Shown here: positions 33,162 through 41,781 of the stretch, piece by piece
Layout: each line of letters opens with the position of its first letter
How positions within the stretch are numbered: position 1 is the first letter of the stretch
Source: Cognatishimia activa
Lineage (GTDB): Bacteria > Pseudomonadota > Alphaproteobacteria > Rhodobacterales > Rhodobacteraceae
Length of the DNA: 64,000 bases
NCBI RefSeq assembly: GCF_017798205.1
Contig: NZ_CP060010.1
Location: forward strand, 434,001 to 498,000
Direction of reading: 5' to 3'
Translations under genes and position numbers: made by a program
Notes under the pieces: generated by a model
The model's database searches: none
The model's input: only the letters and a program-made list of their open reading frames with translations
Told to the model about the DNA's origin: nothing

Positions 33162-33532
33162 TGCATACAGTCTTGAGCTAACTAGTCTCGGCAGAAATTC
33201 CCTGCTTTCTGGGAATTCAGCAGGGATTTCTATAAAATGTGCGCTTAATTCTCACATTAGGCGTCATTTCCAAGAACAAATTCAGACATTTAGAAATTAA
33301 ATTCCCTATTCACCCTAGTAGGGAAATCAGATGTATTTACAGGGAAGACCAAGCTTCTTTTGGCAGAATGCAATTGAAGGAAGTTAGCTTTAGTTAAGTT
33401 GACTTTGATTTTGCTTTCGCGCCTTATTTGGGCAATTGATCAGGTATGCGGCCGACGATGCCCGTAAATCAATGAAAGGGCTGAACTCCCAAACGCTTCT
33501 GAAGTGCCTTTCGGCAAGATTGAGCAATAGAA
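33162..33532. promoter_or_regulatory. AT-rich control region with repeated TTCCCT/AGGGAA boxes
   Basis: This is gene-free. An 11-bp imperfect dyad AAATTCCCTGCT/AGCAGGGATTT lies at 33195-33229, and a second dyad TTCCCTA/TAGGGAA at about 33301-33325, with further GGGAATTC and CAGGGAA boxes at 33211 and 33340. The repeated half site with varied spacing looks like phage repressor operators ahead of the cassette that starts at 33533. Confidence 0.5.
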
Positions 33533-34306
33533 ATGGTGGTTATCAGAATGAGCAGAAAAGATGCCGAGGGCGAGGATTGTTTGATCGCCGCTGAACAGAT
33601 TCAACGAAAGCTCATGGCGATCAAGAGGAAGGTAGAAAGAGAGCAAGACGCTACAGTTGGCCCCAACAATCCATTACCAGTCGACGTCTTTTTGGACGCA
33701 ATGGTCAAGCGAGTGAACGCACCTCGCATTATCTTTCAACCAAAACGTCTGAATGATTTACTTTGGACCGAAAGCCTCCCTGCATATGTTTACGCCTGCA
33801 TTGAAAGAGCTTTCGTCAAAGCCGGCCTTCTTCCCGGTGGGAAACGAGCAGGTCACAAGGCTGAGTTACAGAAACTGAAAAGATGGGTGCAGCGCCAAAA
33901 GAAAAACCCTGATCGAAAGGTTCCGAACCACTTCGTGGAGAACACAGTGCGTTTATTTGCTCCCGGCATCTTAAAAGATCGACGTTCTGAGCGCTTGTCT
34001 TTGCTTTGGAAAATAAGAGAGAGAGCGCCAACAAAACTGACTGACTTGAACCAACTCGATGCTTGGATTGATGAAGATCTTTCGAGTAGCCACCTCAGTT
34101 CCAAAGGTCGATCAAAGAACCAGCAGAAGATCGCCTTTGCGAACGAAATAGCAAAACTTTGGCAAAGGCTGACAGGGCAACCCGCGGCCAAAGGCCCAAA
34201 TACCAATTTTGGCAGGTTTGTAGTGGCCTGTTGGGAAAGTGGTTTTGTAGAGATGGAAGTAAACTCGAACTTCAAGAGAACTCTTCGCGACCACGTCGAG
34301 CCATAG
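33533..34306 (+). CDS. Phage-associated hypothetical protein
   Basis: A 257-residue basic, soluble protein that I do not recognise as a named family. Residues 1-60 are charged and helical (EQIQRKLMAIKRKVEREQD), the middle is Lys/Arg-rich (GKRAGHKAELQKLKRWVQRQKKNPD), and the end (KIAFANEIAKLWQRLTGQPAAKGPNTNFGRFVVACWES) resembles the tail of small phage-region proteins in rhizobia and roseobacters. An in-frame ATG at 33548 is an alternative start; neither has a clear ribosome site. It leads the cassette with the methyltransferase and terminase and may be a DNA-binding regulator. Confidence 0.5.
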   Translation: MVVIRMSRKDAEGEDCLIAAEQIQRKLMAIKRKVEREQDATVGPNNPLPVDVFLDAMVKRVNAPRIIFQPKRLNDLLWTESLPAYVYACIERAFVKAGLLPGGKRAGHKAELQKLKRWVQRQKKNPDRKVPNHFVENTVRLFAPGILKDRRSERLSLLWKIRERAPTKLTDLNQLDAWIDEDLSSSHLSSKGRSKNQQKIAFANEIAKLWQRLTGQPAAKGPNTNFGRFVVACWESGFVEMEVNSNFKRTLRDHVEP

Positions 34307-34450
34307 GATCACCGTTTTTCTCAGAGCACGAATTTGTCACATATTGAGAAGCCTCAATAAAAAACGTGATCGAATCCGGCATTTCGGGACTCTCCTTTGT
34401 AGACCCGTAAGCAGCTAAGTCTTGATTCATAACCATTTAGGACTTGGATC
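34307..34450. other. Intergenic dyad before the methyltransferase gene
   Basis: GATCACCGTTTTT at 34307 is mirrored by AAAAAACGTGATC near 34362, with one extra base in the left arm, and an inner hairpin TTGAG-AAGC-CTCAA lies at about 34344-34357. It could be an operator or weak bidirectional terminator ahead of the GTG-started methyltransferase. Confidence 0.35.
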
Positions 34451-35878
34451 GTGACTTCGAAAACCTCGCAAAACAAGACGCCAAAAGGCATACCTCGCAA
34501 CCTAAGCACTCGGTTACCGGCACCGGAGAAGCTCGAGCTTGTCGAGACAGATAAGCTAAGTCCCAATCCTCGCAACGCGCGCACCCATTCAAAAAAACAG
34601 ATCAATCAAATCGCAGAAAGCATTCGGGCGTTTGGGTTTACCAATCCAATTCTGATCGATGATGATTGTGTTGTCATCGCCGGGCATGGCCGTTTGCAGG
34701 CTGCAAAGAAATTAGAACTTACTCGTGTTCCCGTGATGCGTCTCAGCCATTTGAGTGATGCTGAAAGGCGTGCTTACGTCCTTGCAGACAACAAGATTGC
34801 TCTCAACGCTGGTTGGGATAGCGAACTTCTCTCAATCGAGCTCGGCGATCTGGCCGACTTGTTACCAGCGATAGACATCGATCTAGAGATCACCGGCTTT
34901 GCCACCGGCGAGATCGACATTCTGTTGTCCGACCACGAGGCCCCTACCCCATCTCAGACCGAAGAAGACAAATTGCCCGAGCCTGCCTCGGTATTGGTCT
35001 CTAAACCCGGAGACATATGGCAACTTGGCGAGCACCAAGTTCTATGTGGGGATGCTCGCGACGCAGAAGCAATTTCTGAGTTTTTTGCCGGGCGAAGCGC
35101 GAGCTTGGTCATCACGGACCCGCCATACAACGTTCGGATCCAAGGGCACGTTGGTGGAAGGGGCAAAACCAAACACGAAGAGTTCGCTTTTGCATCTGGA
35201 GAGATGTCAGATCATGAATTCACAGAGTTTTTGAGCAAGAGCCTTTCTGCCATGCTGCTCCAAGTGGATGACGGTACACTGCTTTACGTATTCATGGACT
35301 GGCGCCACATCGAGACTTTGCTTTCAGTCGGCCGAGATCTAGGCCTAAGTCTCAAAAATATCTGCATCTGGAACAAAACCACTCCAGGACAAGGATCATT
35401 CTATCGTTCAGCACATGAACTCGTTGCAGTGTTTGCAAAATCAGGAAATGCATGCACCAACAACGTGCAGCTTGGGCGGTACGGTCGTAACCGAAGCAAT
35501 GTTTGGACCTATCCTGGAGTAAACACGTTCCAAACCGCGGAAGGTGACGATCTTGCGCTACATCCAACGGTTAAGCCCGTCGCAATGATTGCCGAAGCCA
35601 TCAAGGATGCATCACCCAGAGGGGCTGTCGTATTTGATCCCTTTCTCGGTTCGGGAACGACCTTACTGGCAGCAGACAAGGTAGGCCGTCGATGTTACGG
35701 CGTTGAATATGAACCAGAATATATCGATACAGCAATCAGGCGGTGGCAGCTTTTAACAGGCAAAGACGCAATTCTACGCCGTCGTTTGGAAGAGGCTTGC
35801 GATCTTTATGCCGCCGAAGAACTGACCTTCGATGAGGTGTCCAGTCGAGCGCCAACTACCGTTGGACAAAACCCATGA
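34451..35878 (+). CDS. ParB-domain DNA methyltransferase (N4/N6, beta class)
   Basis: A 475-residue fusion starting at GTG 34451 behind TTTAGGA. Residues about 28-125 are a ParB/Srx-like nuclease-fold domain (LVETDKLSPNPRNARTHSKKQINQIAESIRAFGFTNPILID... VVIAGHGRLQAAKKL). Residues about 190-445 are an adenine/cytosine methyltransferase with the catalytic TDPPYNV motif near residue 221 before the SAM-binding FDPFLGSGTTLLAAD motif near 395, the beta-class order. No restriction enzyme lies nearby, so it is a solitary phage-type methylase. It overlaps the DUF5681 gene by 4 bp (ATGA). ParB-methylases often accompany terminases and may mark phage DNA or protect packaged DNA. Confidence 0.92.
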   Translation: MTSKTSQNKTPKGIPRNLSTRLPAPEKLELVETDKLSPNPRNARTHSKKQINQIAESIRAFGFTNPILIDDDCVVIAGHGRLQAAKKLELTRVPVMRLSHLSDAERRAYVLADNKIALNAGWDSELLSIELGDLADLLPAIDIDLEITGFATGEIDILLSDHEAPTPSQTEEDKLPEPASVLVSKPGDIWQLGEHQVLCGDARDAEAISEFFAGRSASLVITDPPYNVRIQGHVGGRGKTKHEEFAFASGEMSDHEFTEFLSKSLSAMLLQVDDGTLLYVFMDWRHIETLLSVGRDLGLSLKNICIWNKTTPGQGSFYRSAHELVAVFAKSGNACTNNVQLGRYGRNRSNVWTYPGVNTFQTAEGDDLALHPTVKPVAMIAEAIKDASPRGAVVFDPFLGSGTTLLAADKVGRRCYGVEYEPEYIDTAIRRWQLLTGKDAILRRRLEEACDLYAAEELTFDEVSSRAPTTVGQNP

Positions 35879-36369
35879 GCGAGGACATTCCAGAAAATGA
35901 ACACTCTGAGCCACAAGATTACAAGGTAGGCTATGGTCGGCCGCCGAAAGCGACACAGTTCAAACCTGGGCAGAGCGGCAATCCAAATGGGCGGAAAGCA
36001 AAACACAAAAGCGTTCAAGAACAAATGCGCATGGTGCTTTCCAAGAAAGTTGAAATCTCGGAAGGCGGGAAAACAAAGCGCCTTACCCTTCAAGAGGTCA
36101 TGCTACGCAACATTGCAAACAAGGCCGCCAAAGGCGACCTCAGAGCCGCAAATTTTGTGCTGGGGCTGCTAAACTCCGACGCAGCTTCAGAAAGCGACAC
36201 AATCGACCAGAACAAACTCTCAAACGAAGACTTGGCGTTGTTTGAGCAAATGATGGCTGAGTTGAGCCCACCTTTAGATTTGCCAGCACCAAACGAAGGT
36301 ATTGAACATCCGATCGAAACCTTGAGCGCTGACTTGAACGAGCAAAAGGAAAACCCCAATGACGCATAA
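35875..36369 (+). CDS. DUF5681 protein, candidate small terminase-like partner
   Basis: A 164-residue protein with the diagnostic DUF5681 N-terminal segment YKVGYGRPPKATQFKPGQSGNPNGR at residues 16-40, followed by a helical region (VQEQMRMVLSKKVEIS, VMLRNIANKAAKGDLRAANFVLGLL) and an acidic tail. DUF5681 proteins are repeatedly found just ahead of large terminase genes and probably bind DNA for packaging, like a small terminase, but this has not been shown to my knowledge. It overlaps both neighbours (4 bp and 11 bp), so stoichiometric expression with TerL is likely. Confidence 0.85.
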   Translation: MSEDIPENEHSEPQDYKVGYGRPPKATQFKPGQSGNPNGRKAKHKSVQEQMRMVLSKKVEISEGGKTKRLTLQEVMLRNIANKAAKGDLRAANFVLGLLNSDAASESDTIDQNKLSNEDLALFEQMMAELSPPLDLPAPNEGIEHPIETLSADLNEQKENPNDA

Positions 36370-37858
36370 GCCGACTTTGAGCGTTGAAATGCAGGACATG
36401 ATCCGCAAGCACCCTGAGCTGCTTTTGAAACTGAAACTTCGCACACAACTAAAGTGGTTCATCGCAAAGTGCTTTGGCACGCTCAATCCTGGTAGCGATT
36501 ATCTTCCCAACTGGCACATAGAGGCAATAGCCTGGAAGCTGGAGCAAGTCAGGTTAGGCCATATTAAGCGCCTCATCATCACAATGCCACCGAGGTCAGC
36601 AAAGTCGATATCAGCGTCCGTGGCTTTTCCAGCCTACATACATGGACATGATCCGTCTAAGGAGATCATCACAGTCTCCTACGCGCAAAGCCTCGCGTCA
36701 AAGCTCCACAACGATTACCGAACAATCTTAACATCGGAATGGTTCAAGGAATTGTTCCCAGATGCGCGGATAGATCCAAAGAAAGAAACTGAGCAGGAAG
36801 TACGACTAACACGACGAGGAGTGCGCTTGGCAACGTCTGTAGGCGGCGTGCTCACAGGGCGTGGTGCAGACATAATTATCATCGATGACCCTTTGAAGGC
36901 GGACGATGCTCATTCGGAGGCACTGAGGAACAAGGTCAACGAATGGTATAGTTCCGCCTTAGTGTCTCGCATCAATCACAAGACCACCGGGGCAATTGTG
37001 ATTGTCACTCAGCGCTTGCATGTAGATGACCTCGTTGGGCACGTTACTGAGTTTGATGACAGCTGGACAGTTTTGAATCTACCAGCCATCGCACAAGAAG
37101 ATCAGCAGATCTCGGTGGGACCAAAGAAGTATCATAAACGCAGCAAAGGTACGCTCTTACATCCCGCCCGTGAAACACAGTCTGTCTTAGACGAACTCAA
37201 GCTCAATATTGGCTCCGCCGCATTTGAAGCTCAGTATCAGCAATCGCCCGTTCCACCGGGCGGCCATTTGTTCAAACGAGAATGGCTCAAGTACTATCCG
37301 TTTCTGCCAGAAATCACCGACGACGACACCGTTTTCCAAAGCTGGGACACTGCTTCCAAAACCGGACTTCAGAACGATTGGTCAGTTGGTACAACATGGC
37401 TGTATAAAAATGGACACTACTATTTAATGGATGTCGTTCGTGACAAGCTGAACTACCCTGACCTAAAAGCTCGCATGATAGCCGCTGTAGAAAAGCACAA
37501 ACCGTGGCTTATTCTAATCGAAGATACAGGCGTTGGAACAGGCCTGATTGAGGACCTGCGTTCACAAGGTTTTGACGTCATTGACATCTCAGCGACCCAA
37601 GCCAAAGAAGCCCGGGCCAACATTCAAACTCCTAAGTTTGAGTCAGGGCGTGTTTGGCTTCCTGAAAAGGCACCTTGGTTGTCAGAGTTAGAGACTGAGC
37701 TTCTTGCATTTCCTGCTGGCCGGCACGACGATCAAGTGGACTCAATCGTGCAAGCGCTTGCCTACGATGGCGTCGAAAAGGGCACCGTTACCTACATTAA
37801 CATAAATCGGCCGAACCGTGATTGGAGGGACCCGTGGTCGTATGGCCGCTGGTATTGA
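36359..37858 (+). CDS. Phage terminase large subunit (TerL)
   Basis: A 499-residue packaging motor. The N-terminal ATPase has a modified Walker A, MPPRSAKSISAS near residue 78, and Walker B IIIIDDPLK near residue 178, with a coupling segment KTTGAIVIVTQRLHVDD. The C-terminal RNase H-like nuclease starts at FQSWDTASKTG near residue 333 and has further acidic residues in IEDTGVGTG and HDDQVDSIVQAL near 460. Length and motifs are complete, so it could be functional. No portal, protease, capsid or tail genes follow; the next 634 bp are gene-free. TerL alone with a methylase and DUF5681 is an incomplete phage packaging set. Confidence 0.93.
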   Translation: MTHKPTLSVEMQDMIRKHPELLLKLKLRTQLKWFIAKCFGTLNPGSDYLPNWHIEAIAWKLEQVRLGHIKRLIITMPPRSAKSISASVAFPAYIHGHDPSKEIITVSYAQSLASKLHNDYRTILTSEWFKELFPDARIDPKKETEQEVRLTRRGVRLATSVGGVLTGRGADIIIIDDPLKADDAHSEALRNKVNEWYSSALVSRINHKTTGAIVIVTQRLHVDDLVGHVTEFDDSWTVLNLPAIAQEDQQISVGPKKYHKRSKGTLLHPARETQSVLDELKLNIGSAAFEAQYQQSPVPPGGHLFKREWLKYYPFLPEITDDDTVFQSWDTASKTGLQNDWSVGTTWLYKNGHYYLMDVVRDKLNYPDLKARMIAAVEKHKPWLILIEDTGVGTGLIEDLRSQGFDVIDISATQAKEARANIQTPKFESGRVWLPEKAPWLSELETELLAFPAGRHDDQVDSIVQALAYDGVEKGTVTYININRPNRDWRDPWSYGRWY

Positions 37859-38492
37859 GGCACTCCACTTTGTTCGCCAGTTCGTTTAAACACTGTCCAT
37901 TTGCAGAAATTGGGAACTTATGAAATCTACAAATTCAAATGCTGAACCTGTTCAAATTTCCCAAAGTTTGTTCTGCTGCCAACAATCGAACATCCGAAGA
38001 AGAGGCAAGACGCATTGGAGAAGGAACCAGACTTCAGTGCAATACCACTCGTCAATGGTCTCCTAGGCAACGCTGACGGTTGCGATTGTTATCGTCCATT
38101 TACTCAGTTGCCCCAATACCGGCGGTCGCCAAACTAAACTAGGTCCGTATTGGTGCGTACTTGCGCAACATAGAGGAACAATAAACGAAGGTTACTTGAA
38201 GAACACGGAAGCAGCCAAAAGCGCACATCAATAACCCGGATGTCTCAGCATTCTAGGTCTCAATGCTAACGGTGGTCTTTTTCACTTGAAAAACGCACCA
38301 TTCTACGAGGCGAGAGGAGTGTCCCTCCAACCTCCGCCACAAGAGGCTAATTCCTGAATTACAACTTCTGGTGTGGACTTGCAGAGTATGTTCAAGCACT
38401 TCAATCCACTATTGAGCTGAAGGTGCAGTTTTAAGATATTTGCACTGCGAAATGCGACGCAAGAATTTGAAATTTGACTGCTTAACCGACCC
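37859..38492. other. Gene-free stretch after the terminase
   Basis: 634 bp with no supported gene. A 45-codon frame at 37939-38076 begins MLNLFKFPK, which recalls the starts of HK97-type portal proteins, but it ends early and lacks further resemblance. It may be the decayed edge of the phage region; the metal/redox block begins after it on the minus strand. Confidence 0.35.
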
Positions 38493-39191
38493 CTAAAAAG
38501 CTGCGACCGTCAAACCCCATAAAACTAGTGAAACGCCCATTGGCTTAGTAAGCCATCGTCCAATACTCTCGAGTTTCTCGAGAGTCATCATGAGCGTTGC
38601 GCCTCCCATCCACAGTAGGTCCATTGTTCCGCCGACAAAACCAATAACCATCAATCCCCAACAGCACGCGACGCAATACGCGCCGTGATGAAGCCCCATT
38701 TGTAGACCACCGCTGAATCCCGGCCGCCAGTGGGCTATGAATTGTACTATTGGCGAACGACAATGCTTGAGGCAACTTTGTTTCAATGCCGTGAACTGAT
38801 AGAGTCCAGCGGCAATCAATAGACCAGATGACAGAGCTGTAGAAACAGAAGCGCCCATCGCGTTTAGCAGTCCAATTTCAGCCAATGTGTTCTGTGCAAA
38901 AGCGATGATCGCCGCAAACCCAACCCAAACTGCAAAAAAACCAAGCACGACACCCAGTGATCCCGAACGGGACCCATCTGCCGAAGTGATAAGATCCTCG
39001 TAAGCTCTCATCGTCGGAACAAAGGTTGGCCCCATCATCGCAGCCATCATTATCGACCACATAAGAAACAAGCTCACAAATTTTGAAGGCATCATCATCG
39101 GGCTAGTTGCCATAGAGAACATGACCCACCATGCCCAAAGCACAATGCCGAAGAAAGCCAGCCAGAAGAGTGAACGTAAGTTGAGAACCAT
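38493..39191 (-). CDS. DUF2182 metal-binding integral membrane protein
   Basis: A 232-residue protein with five to six membrane segments. The family marks are all seen: WSIMMAAMMGPTFVPTMRAY near residue 45, LKQSCLKHCRSPIVQF near 135 with the Cys-x-x-x-His-Cys cluster, GLHHGAYCVACCWGLM near 165, and LLWMGGATLMMTLEK near 190. Met, His and Cys in the membrane suggest a soft metal ligand set. The function is unknown; family members occur with copper and heme genes. It starts 6 bp after dsbB and forms an operon with it. Confidence 0.88.
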   Translation of the reverse strand: MVLNLRSLFWLAFFGIVLWAWWVMFSMATSPMMMPSKFVSLFLMWSIMMAAMMGPTFVPTMRAYEDLITSADGSRSGSLGVVLGFFAVWVGFAAIIAFAQNTLAEIGLLNAMGASVSTALSSGLLIAAGLYQFTALKQSCLKHCRSPIVQFIAHWRPGFSGGLQMGLHHGAYCVACCWGLMVIGFVGGTMDLLWMGGATLMMTLEKLESIGRWLTKPMGVSLVLWGLTVAAF

Positions 39192-39197
39192 GGCGCT

Positions 39198-39731
39198 TTA
39201 TGAACCGTCCGCAGCGGTGATTTGCGCGCGACCCGGCCTCATTGCGCGAGCATTTGTAATCCATGCGTGGAACCACAGAGCAGCCAAGAGAGCGCTTAAC
39301 AGTGCATTCCAACTAGCCATGGAAAGAGTCAAAAACTGCCACACGACTTCATCACACATGACAAGATTGCTTGGTTCGTTGGACGCCCCTGGTAGGAGGT
39401 CTGCGATAGCCATGCTCGAAAGATCCACGCCCGACCCTGTGCAAGAACTTGGGCCTTCCCACCAGCCATTTTCAACGCCCGTATGAAAAACGCCAATTGC
39501 TGACGTAGTCGCAGTAGAAGCTACGCCAACAGGAACAGATATTACTAGAGGTGCCCCAGCCAAAAGAGCCAACCCTGCTACGATCGCTATCACGTGCGGA
39601 TAACGCTGCCAGATACACATCGTGCAAGGGGAATAGTCGAGCGCTTGAAAAATGAACGCTCCTCCGAGCAGGAGAGCCGAGCCAAATGCGGCAGTCAGAG
39701 CCATGTTCCGAGGGTTGTCAAAAAAAGACAT
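39198..39731 (-). CDS. dsbB: Disulfide bond formation protein B (DsbB)
   Basis: A 177-residue inner-membrane quinone reductase that reoxidises DsbA. Four helices are seen; the first periplasmic loop has CTMCIWQRYPH (redox Cys pair with the conserved Trp-Gln-Arg), and the second loop has SSCTGSG and VMCDEV as the second Cys pair. The loop is short, as in alphaproteobacterial DsbB. It is followed by the DUF2182 gene. A DsbA-type protein is encoded at 56735-57472, about 17 kb away, a plausible partner. Confidence 0.92.
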   Translation of the reverse strand: MSFFDNPRNMALTAAFGSALLLGGAFIFQALDYSPCTMCIWQRYPHVIAIVAGLALLAGAPLVISVPVGVASTATTSAIGVFHTGVENGWWEGPSSCTGSGVDLSSMAIADLLPGASNEPSNLVMCDEVVWQFLTLSMASWNALLSALLAALWFHAWITNARAMRPGRAQITAADGS

Positions 39732-40010
39732 AGGAGGTTCCTTCCAACGTTAGAGCCAGGGCTTAGTCTAGTTTCTGAGTGACTGCCATGTCGGAAAATG
39801 TAGTTTTTTGTAACAGTTTCGCAGCAACAAAAATATTCATGATAAGGAATAATACTAACTGTCGCAATCAGTTAGGCTTTGGTCTCAAGTGTACAACATG
39901 CCTCGGTCGAGAATCATACGCCCAAGCAGCGGTATTCAAAGCATGACCAATCCCTGATACAAGTCAGAGACATCCGGGTTGGTAGATTGAAAGCTTACTT
40001 CTCACTTCAC

Positions 40011-40625
40011 ATGTCTGGGTTTCGGTTTCTTCGAAACGTCTTGCTGGTAAGTATCGCAGGACTGATTCCTCCGCTGGCGCTCTTCGTTGTCTTATCACCA
40101 GGCCTATCGACCGCATTGGGCCAGGGTGGGCCGGCTCTGCTGAGGTTCTTGCGTCAAGTTCTGACCAATGGCCTCCCGGTTGTGTTCGTGATCAACTACG
40201 TCAGTCTTTTTTTATACGCACTATCCATAAATCAGATGCGGGGGCGTGACCTTATTGTGTTTGCCGCAACAGACGTTGTTGCTAGGCTTGCCCTGTTTTT
40301 CGGTCTGCATACTTTGGTCTATGTTTTGTCCGCGGACTGGTACGATTCTTTTGGTGGCGACAGACTGATCGCGATTTCAGTCGTGGCACCAACCTTGGCT
40401 CGGTCTGCTTATTTCGAGAATGTTTCTGGGGTCTATTTCTATGCAACCTTCGTCAGTGCGATGCCACTGTACGTGACAGCAATCAGACAGTCGAATGTGC
40501 TTCGAAAGGCGGTTGAACCCCTACCTTTTGTTGTGGGCCCGTTTTTCCTCGCTGCTGCCATTTTCGTTGCAACAGCATTTTTGATCACCATCCTCGCGGA
40601 GGCGATACTTCGTATTCAGGGCTGA
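40011..40625 (+). CDS. Multi-pass membrane protein of unknown function
   Basis: From ATG 40011 the product is 204 residues with about five hydrophobic helices (FLRNVLLVSIAGLIPPLALFVV, LPVVFVINYVSLFLYALSI, VVARLALFFGLHTLVYVL, GVYFYATFVSAMPLYV, FFLAAAIFVATAFLITILAEAIL). A TTG-started extension to 39879 adds 44 polar residues but has no ribosome site and runs back toward the dsbB promoter region. No family is recognised. It stands alone and converges with the DUF3047 gene 5 bp downstream. Confidence 0.6.
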   Translation: MSGFRFLRNVLLVSIAGLIPPLALFVVLSPGLSTALGQGGPALLRFLRQVLTNGLPVVFVINYVSLFLYALSINQMRGRDLIVFAATDVVARLALFFGLHTLVYVLSADWYDSFGGDRLIAISVVAPTLARSAYFENVSGVYFYATFVSAMPLYVTAIRQSNVLRKAVEPLPFVVGPFFLAAAIFVATAFLITILAEAILRIQG

Positions 40626-40630
40626 TTGGG

Positions 40631-41275
40631 CTAGTTCGTCAGAATAAGGTTGGAAATCGACGCCACGATCTTGCCTTCCGTATCGTCGCTGTCGGCCGAA
40701 ACCGCAAGCCCGACCAAGGTACCCGGAGAGCCTCCAAACGCTGCTCGATAATCCGCAACCAGATCAACTGTCTCCTGATGCGCGCCAGCGCCGCTTCCCC
40801 GTAGAACCTTTGTGCGCAATTGGCTGGAATACGGGCTAAGCAAGATTGCCCCGCGATTGTGTTGGCCACCCCAAACATAGATCAAAGCCCGCGCAGACCC
40901 TTCTCGCAGTATGCGACGCGCACTGCCACCTGCCAGCGCTTCGGCGCGATCCGGATCTACAAAGACGAAATAGACCGCCAGATTCCGATCGTCGCCGCCT
41001 TTGAACGTAAGGTCAGTCGGGGTAACACCTTCCTGCACACGCCACGCCCAACTCGCCGCCTGTGCAGACCGTTGAGACCGATCTAATGGGCGCCAAAGCA
41101 AAGAGACCGTGCCATCAGAGACCACATCCAATTGCCCTCCGCGCTGGAAGTAGTCATTTGAAAAAAGACGTAAAAACCCTTGCTCTTTCCAACTCCCATC
41201 AAAGGGAACAATTTCAGCGGCCGCCCCAAGTGAAGGTAGGGCGGCGATTAGCGCGGCAAAAGCTAAGTTTGTCAT
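40631..41275 (-). CDS. DUF3047 secreted protein
   Basis: A 214-residue exported protein with a signal peptide (MTNLAFAALIAALPSLGAAA). It matches DUF3047 by the segments SWAWRVQEGVTPTDLTFKGGDDRNLAVYFVF, ALIYVWGGQHNRGAILLSPY and the end part VADYRAAFGGSPGTLVGLAVSADSDDTEGKIVASI. The role is unknown; the fold is probably a beta sandwich that binds a carbohydrate or lipid. It converges with the membrane protein gene and lies 100 bp from cueR. Confidence 0.82.
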   Translation of the reverse strand: MTNLAFAALIAALPSLGAAAEIVPFDGSWKEQGFLRLFSNDYFQRGGQLDVVSDGTVSLLWRPLDRSQRSAQAASWAWRVQEGVTPTDLTFKGGDDRNLAVYFVFVDPDRAEALAGGSARRILREGSARALIYVWGGQHNRGAILLSPYSSQLRTKVLRGSGAGAHQETVDLVADYRAAFGGSPGTLVGLAVSADSDDTEGKIVASISNLILTN

Positions 41276-41375
41276 CTAAAACGTTCCCTAGTAATATTCA
41301 TCATAACAACTGAATCTTTGAGCAATCATGGCAGCAAGAAGTCGTGCTAGCATCAGTGCCCGACAGCTGCCTGTA

Positions 41376-41768
41376 TCATGATTTGTCGCCCGCCAGATCG
41401 CTGAGGATCGGACAGTTCGGGCGGGCGTCGCCATGACAGGATTTGACCAGATGCGAAAGCGTCTCTCGCATTGTTTGAAGCTGCGCGATCTTTTCATCAA
41501 TGGCGGTCAGGTGTTCCTCGGCGACCGCCTTGACCTGCGCGCTTTCTCGGTTCTCGTCTTCATAGAGTCCGAGAAGATTGCGGCAATCCTCAATCGAGAA
41601 CCCGAGCGCCCGCGCGCGGCCAAGAAAGGCAAGCTTATGCAGATCGGTTTCCCGAAAGGCCCGATAGCCGTTGCCGCTGCGTTGCGGGCGCACCAGCCCG
41701 ATATCCTCGTAATAGCGGATAGTCTTTGGTGGTATGCCGGAACGTTCCGCAACTTCTCCGATGTTCAT
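41376..41768 (-). CDS. cueR: Cu(I)-responsive MerR family regulator (CueR)
   Basis: A 130-residue activator. The N-terminal helix-turn-helix reads MNIGEVAERSGIPPKTIRYYEDIGLVRPQRSGNGYRAF; a long dimerisation helix follows; and the metal loop has Cys-x7-Cys (CHGDARPNC near residues 112-120), which fits Cu(I) sensors. It is encoded 13 bp after copA on the same transcript, so CueR amount rises with copper. Two promoters with matching dyads and 19-bp spacers lie at 44322-44352 (copA) and 46029-46059 (copZ), the expected targets. Confidence 0.93.
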   Translation of the reverse strand: MNIGEVAERSGIPPKTIRYYEDIGLVRPQRSGNGYRAFRETDLHKLAFLGRARALGFSIEDCRNLLGLYEDENRESAQVKAVAEEHLTAIDEKIAQLQTMRETLSHLVKSCHGDARPNCPILSDLAGDKS

Positions 41769-41781
41769 GACGTGAATCCCC

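Noticed and set aside
34451-35878. Restriction-modification system
   Set aside because: The methyltransferase has no endonuclease neighbour; the HNH gene 1.4 kb away belongs to the helicase operon and its copies occur without methylases.
37939-38076. 45-codon frame starting MLNLFKFPK, possible portal protein start
   Set aside because: Too short, ends without recognisable portal segments, and no ribosome site; kept only as a note in the gap entry.
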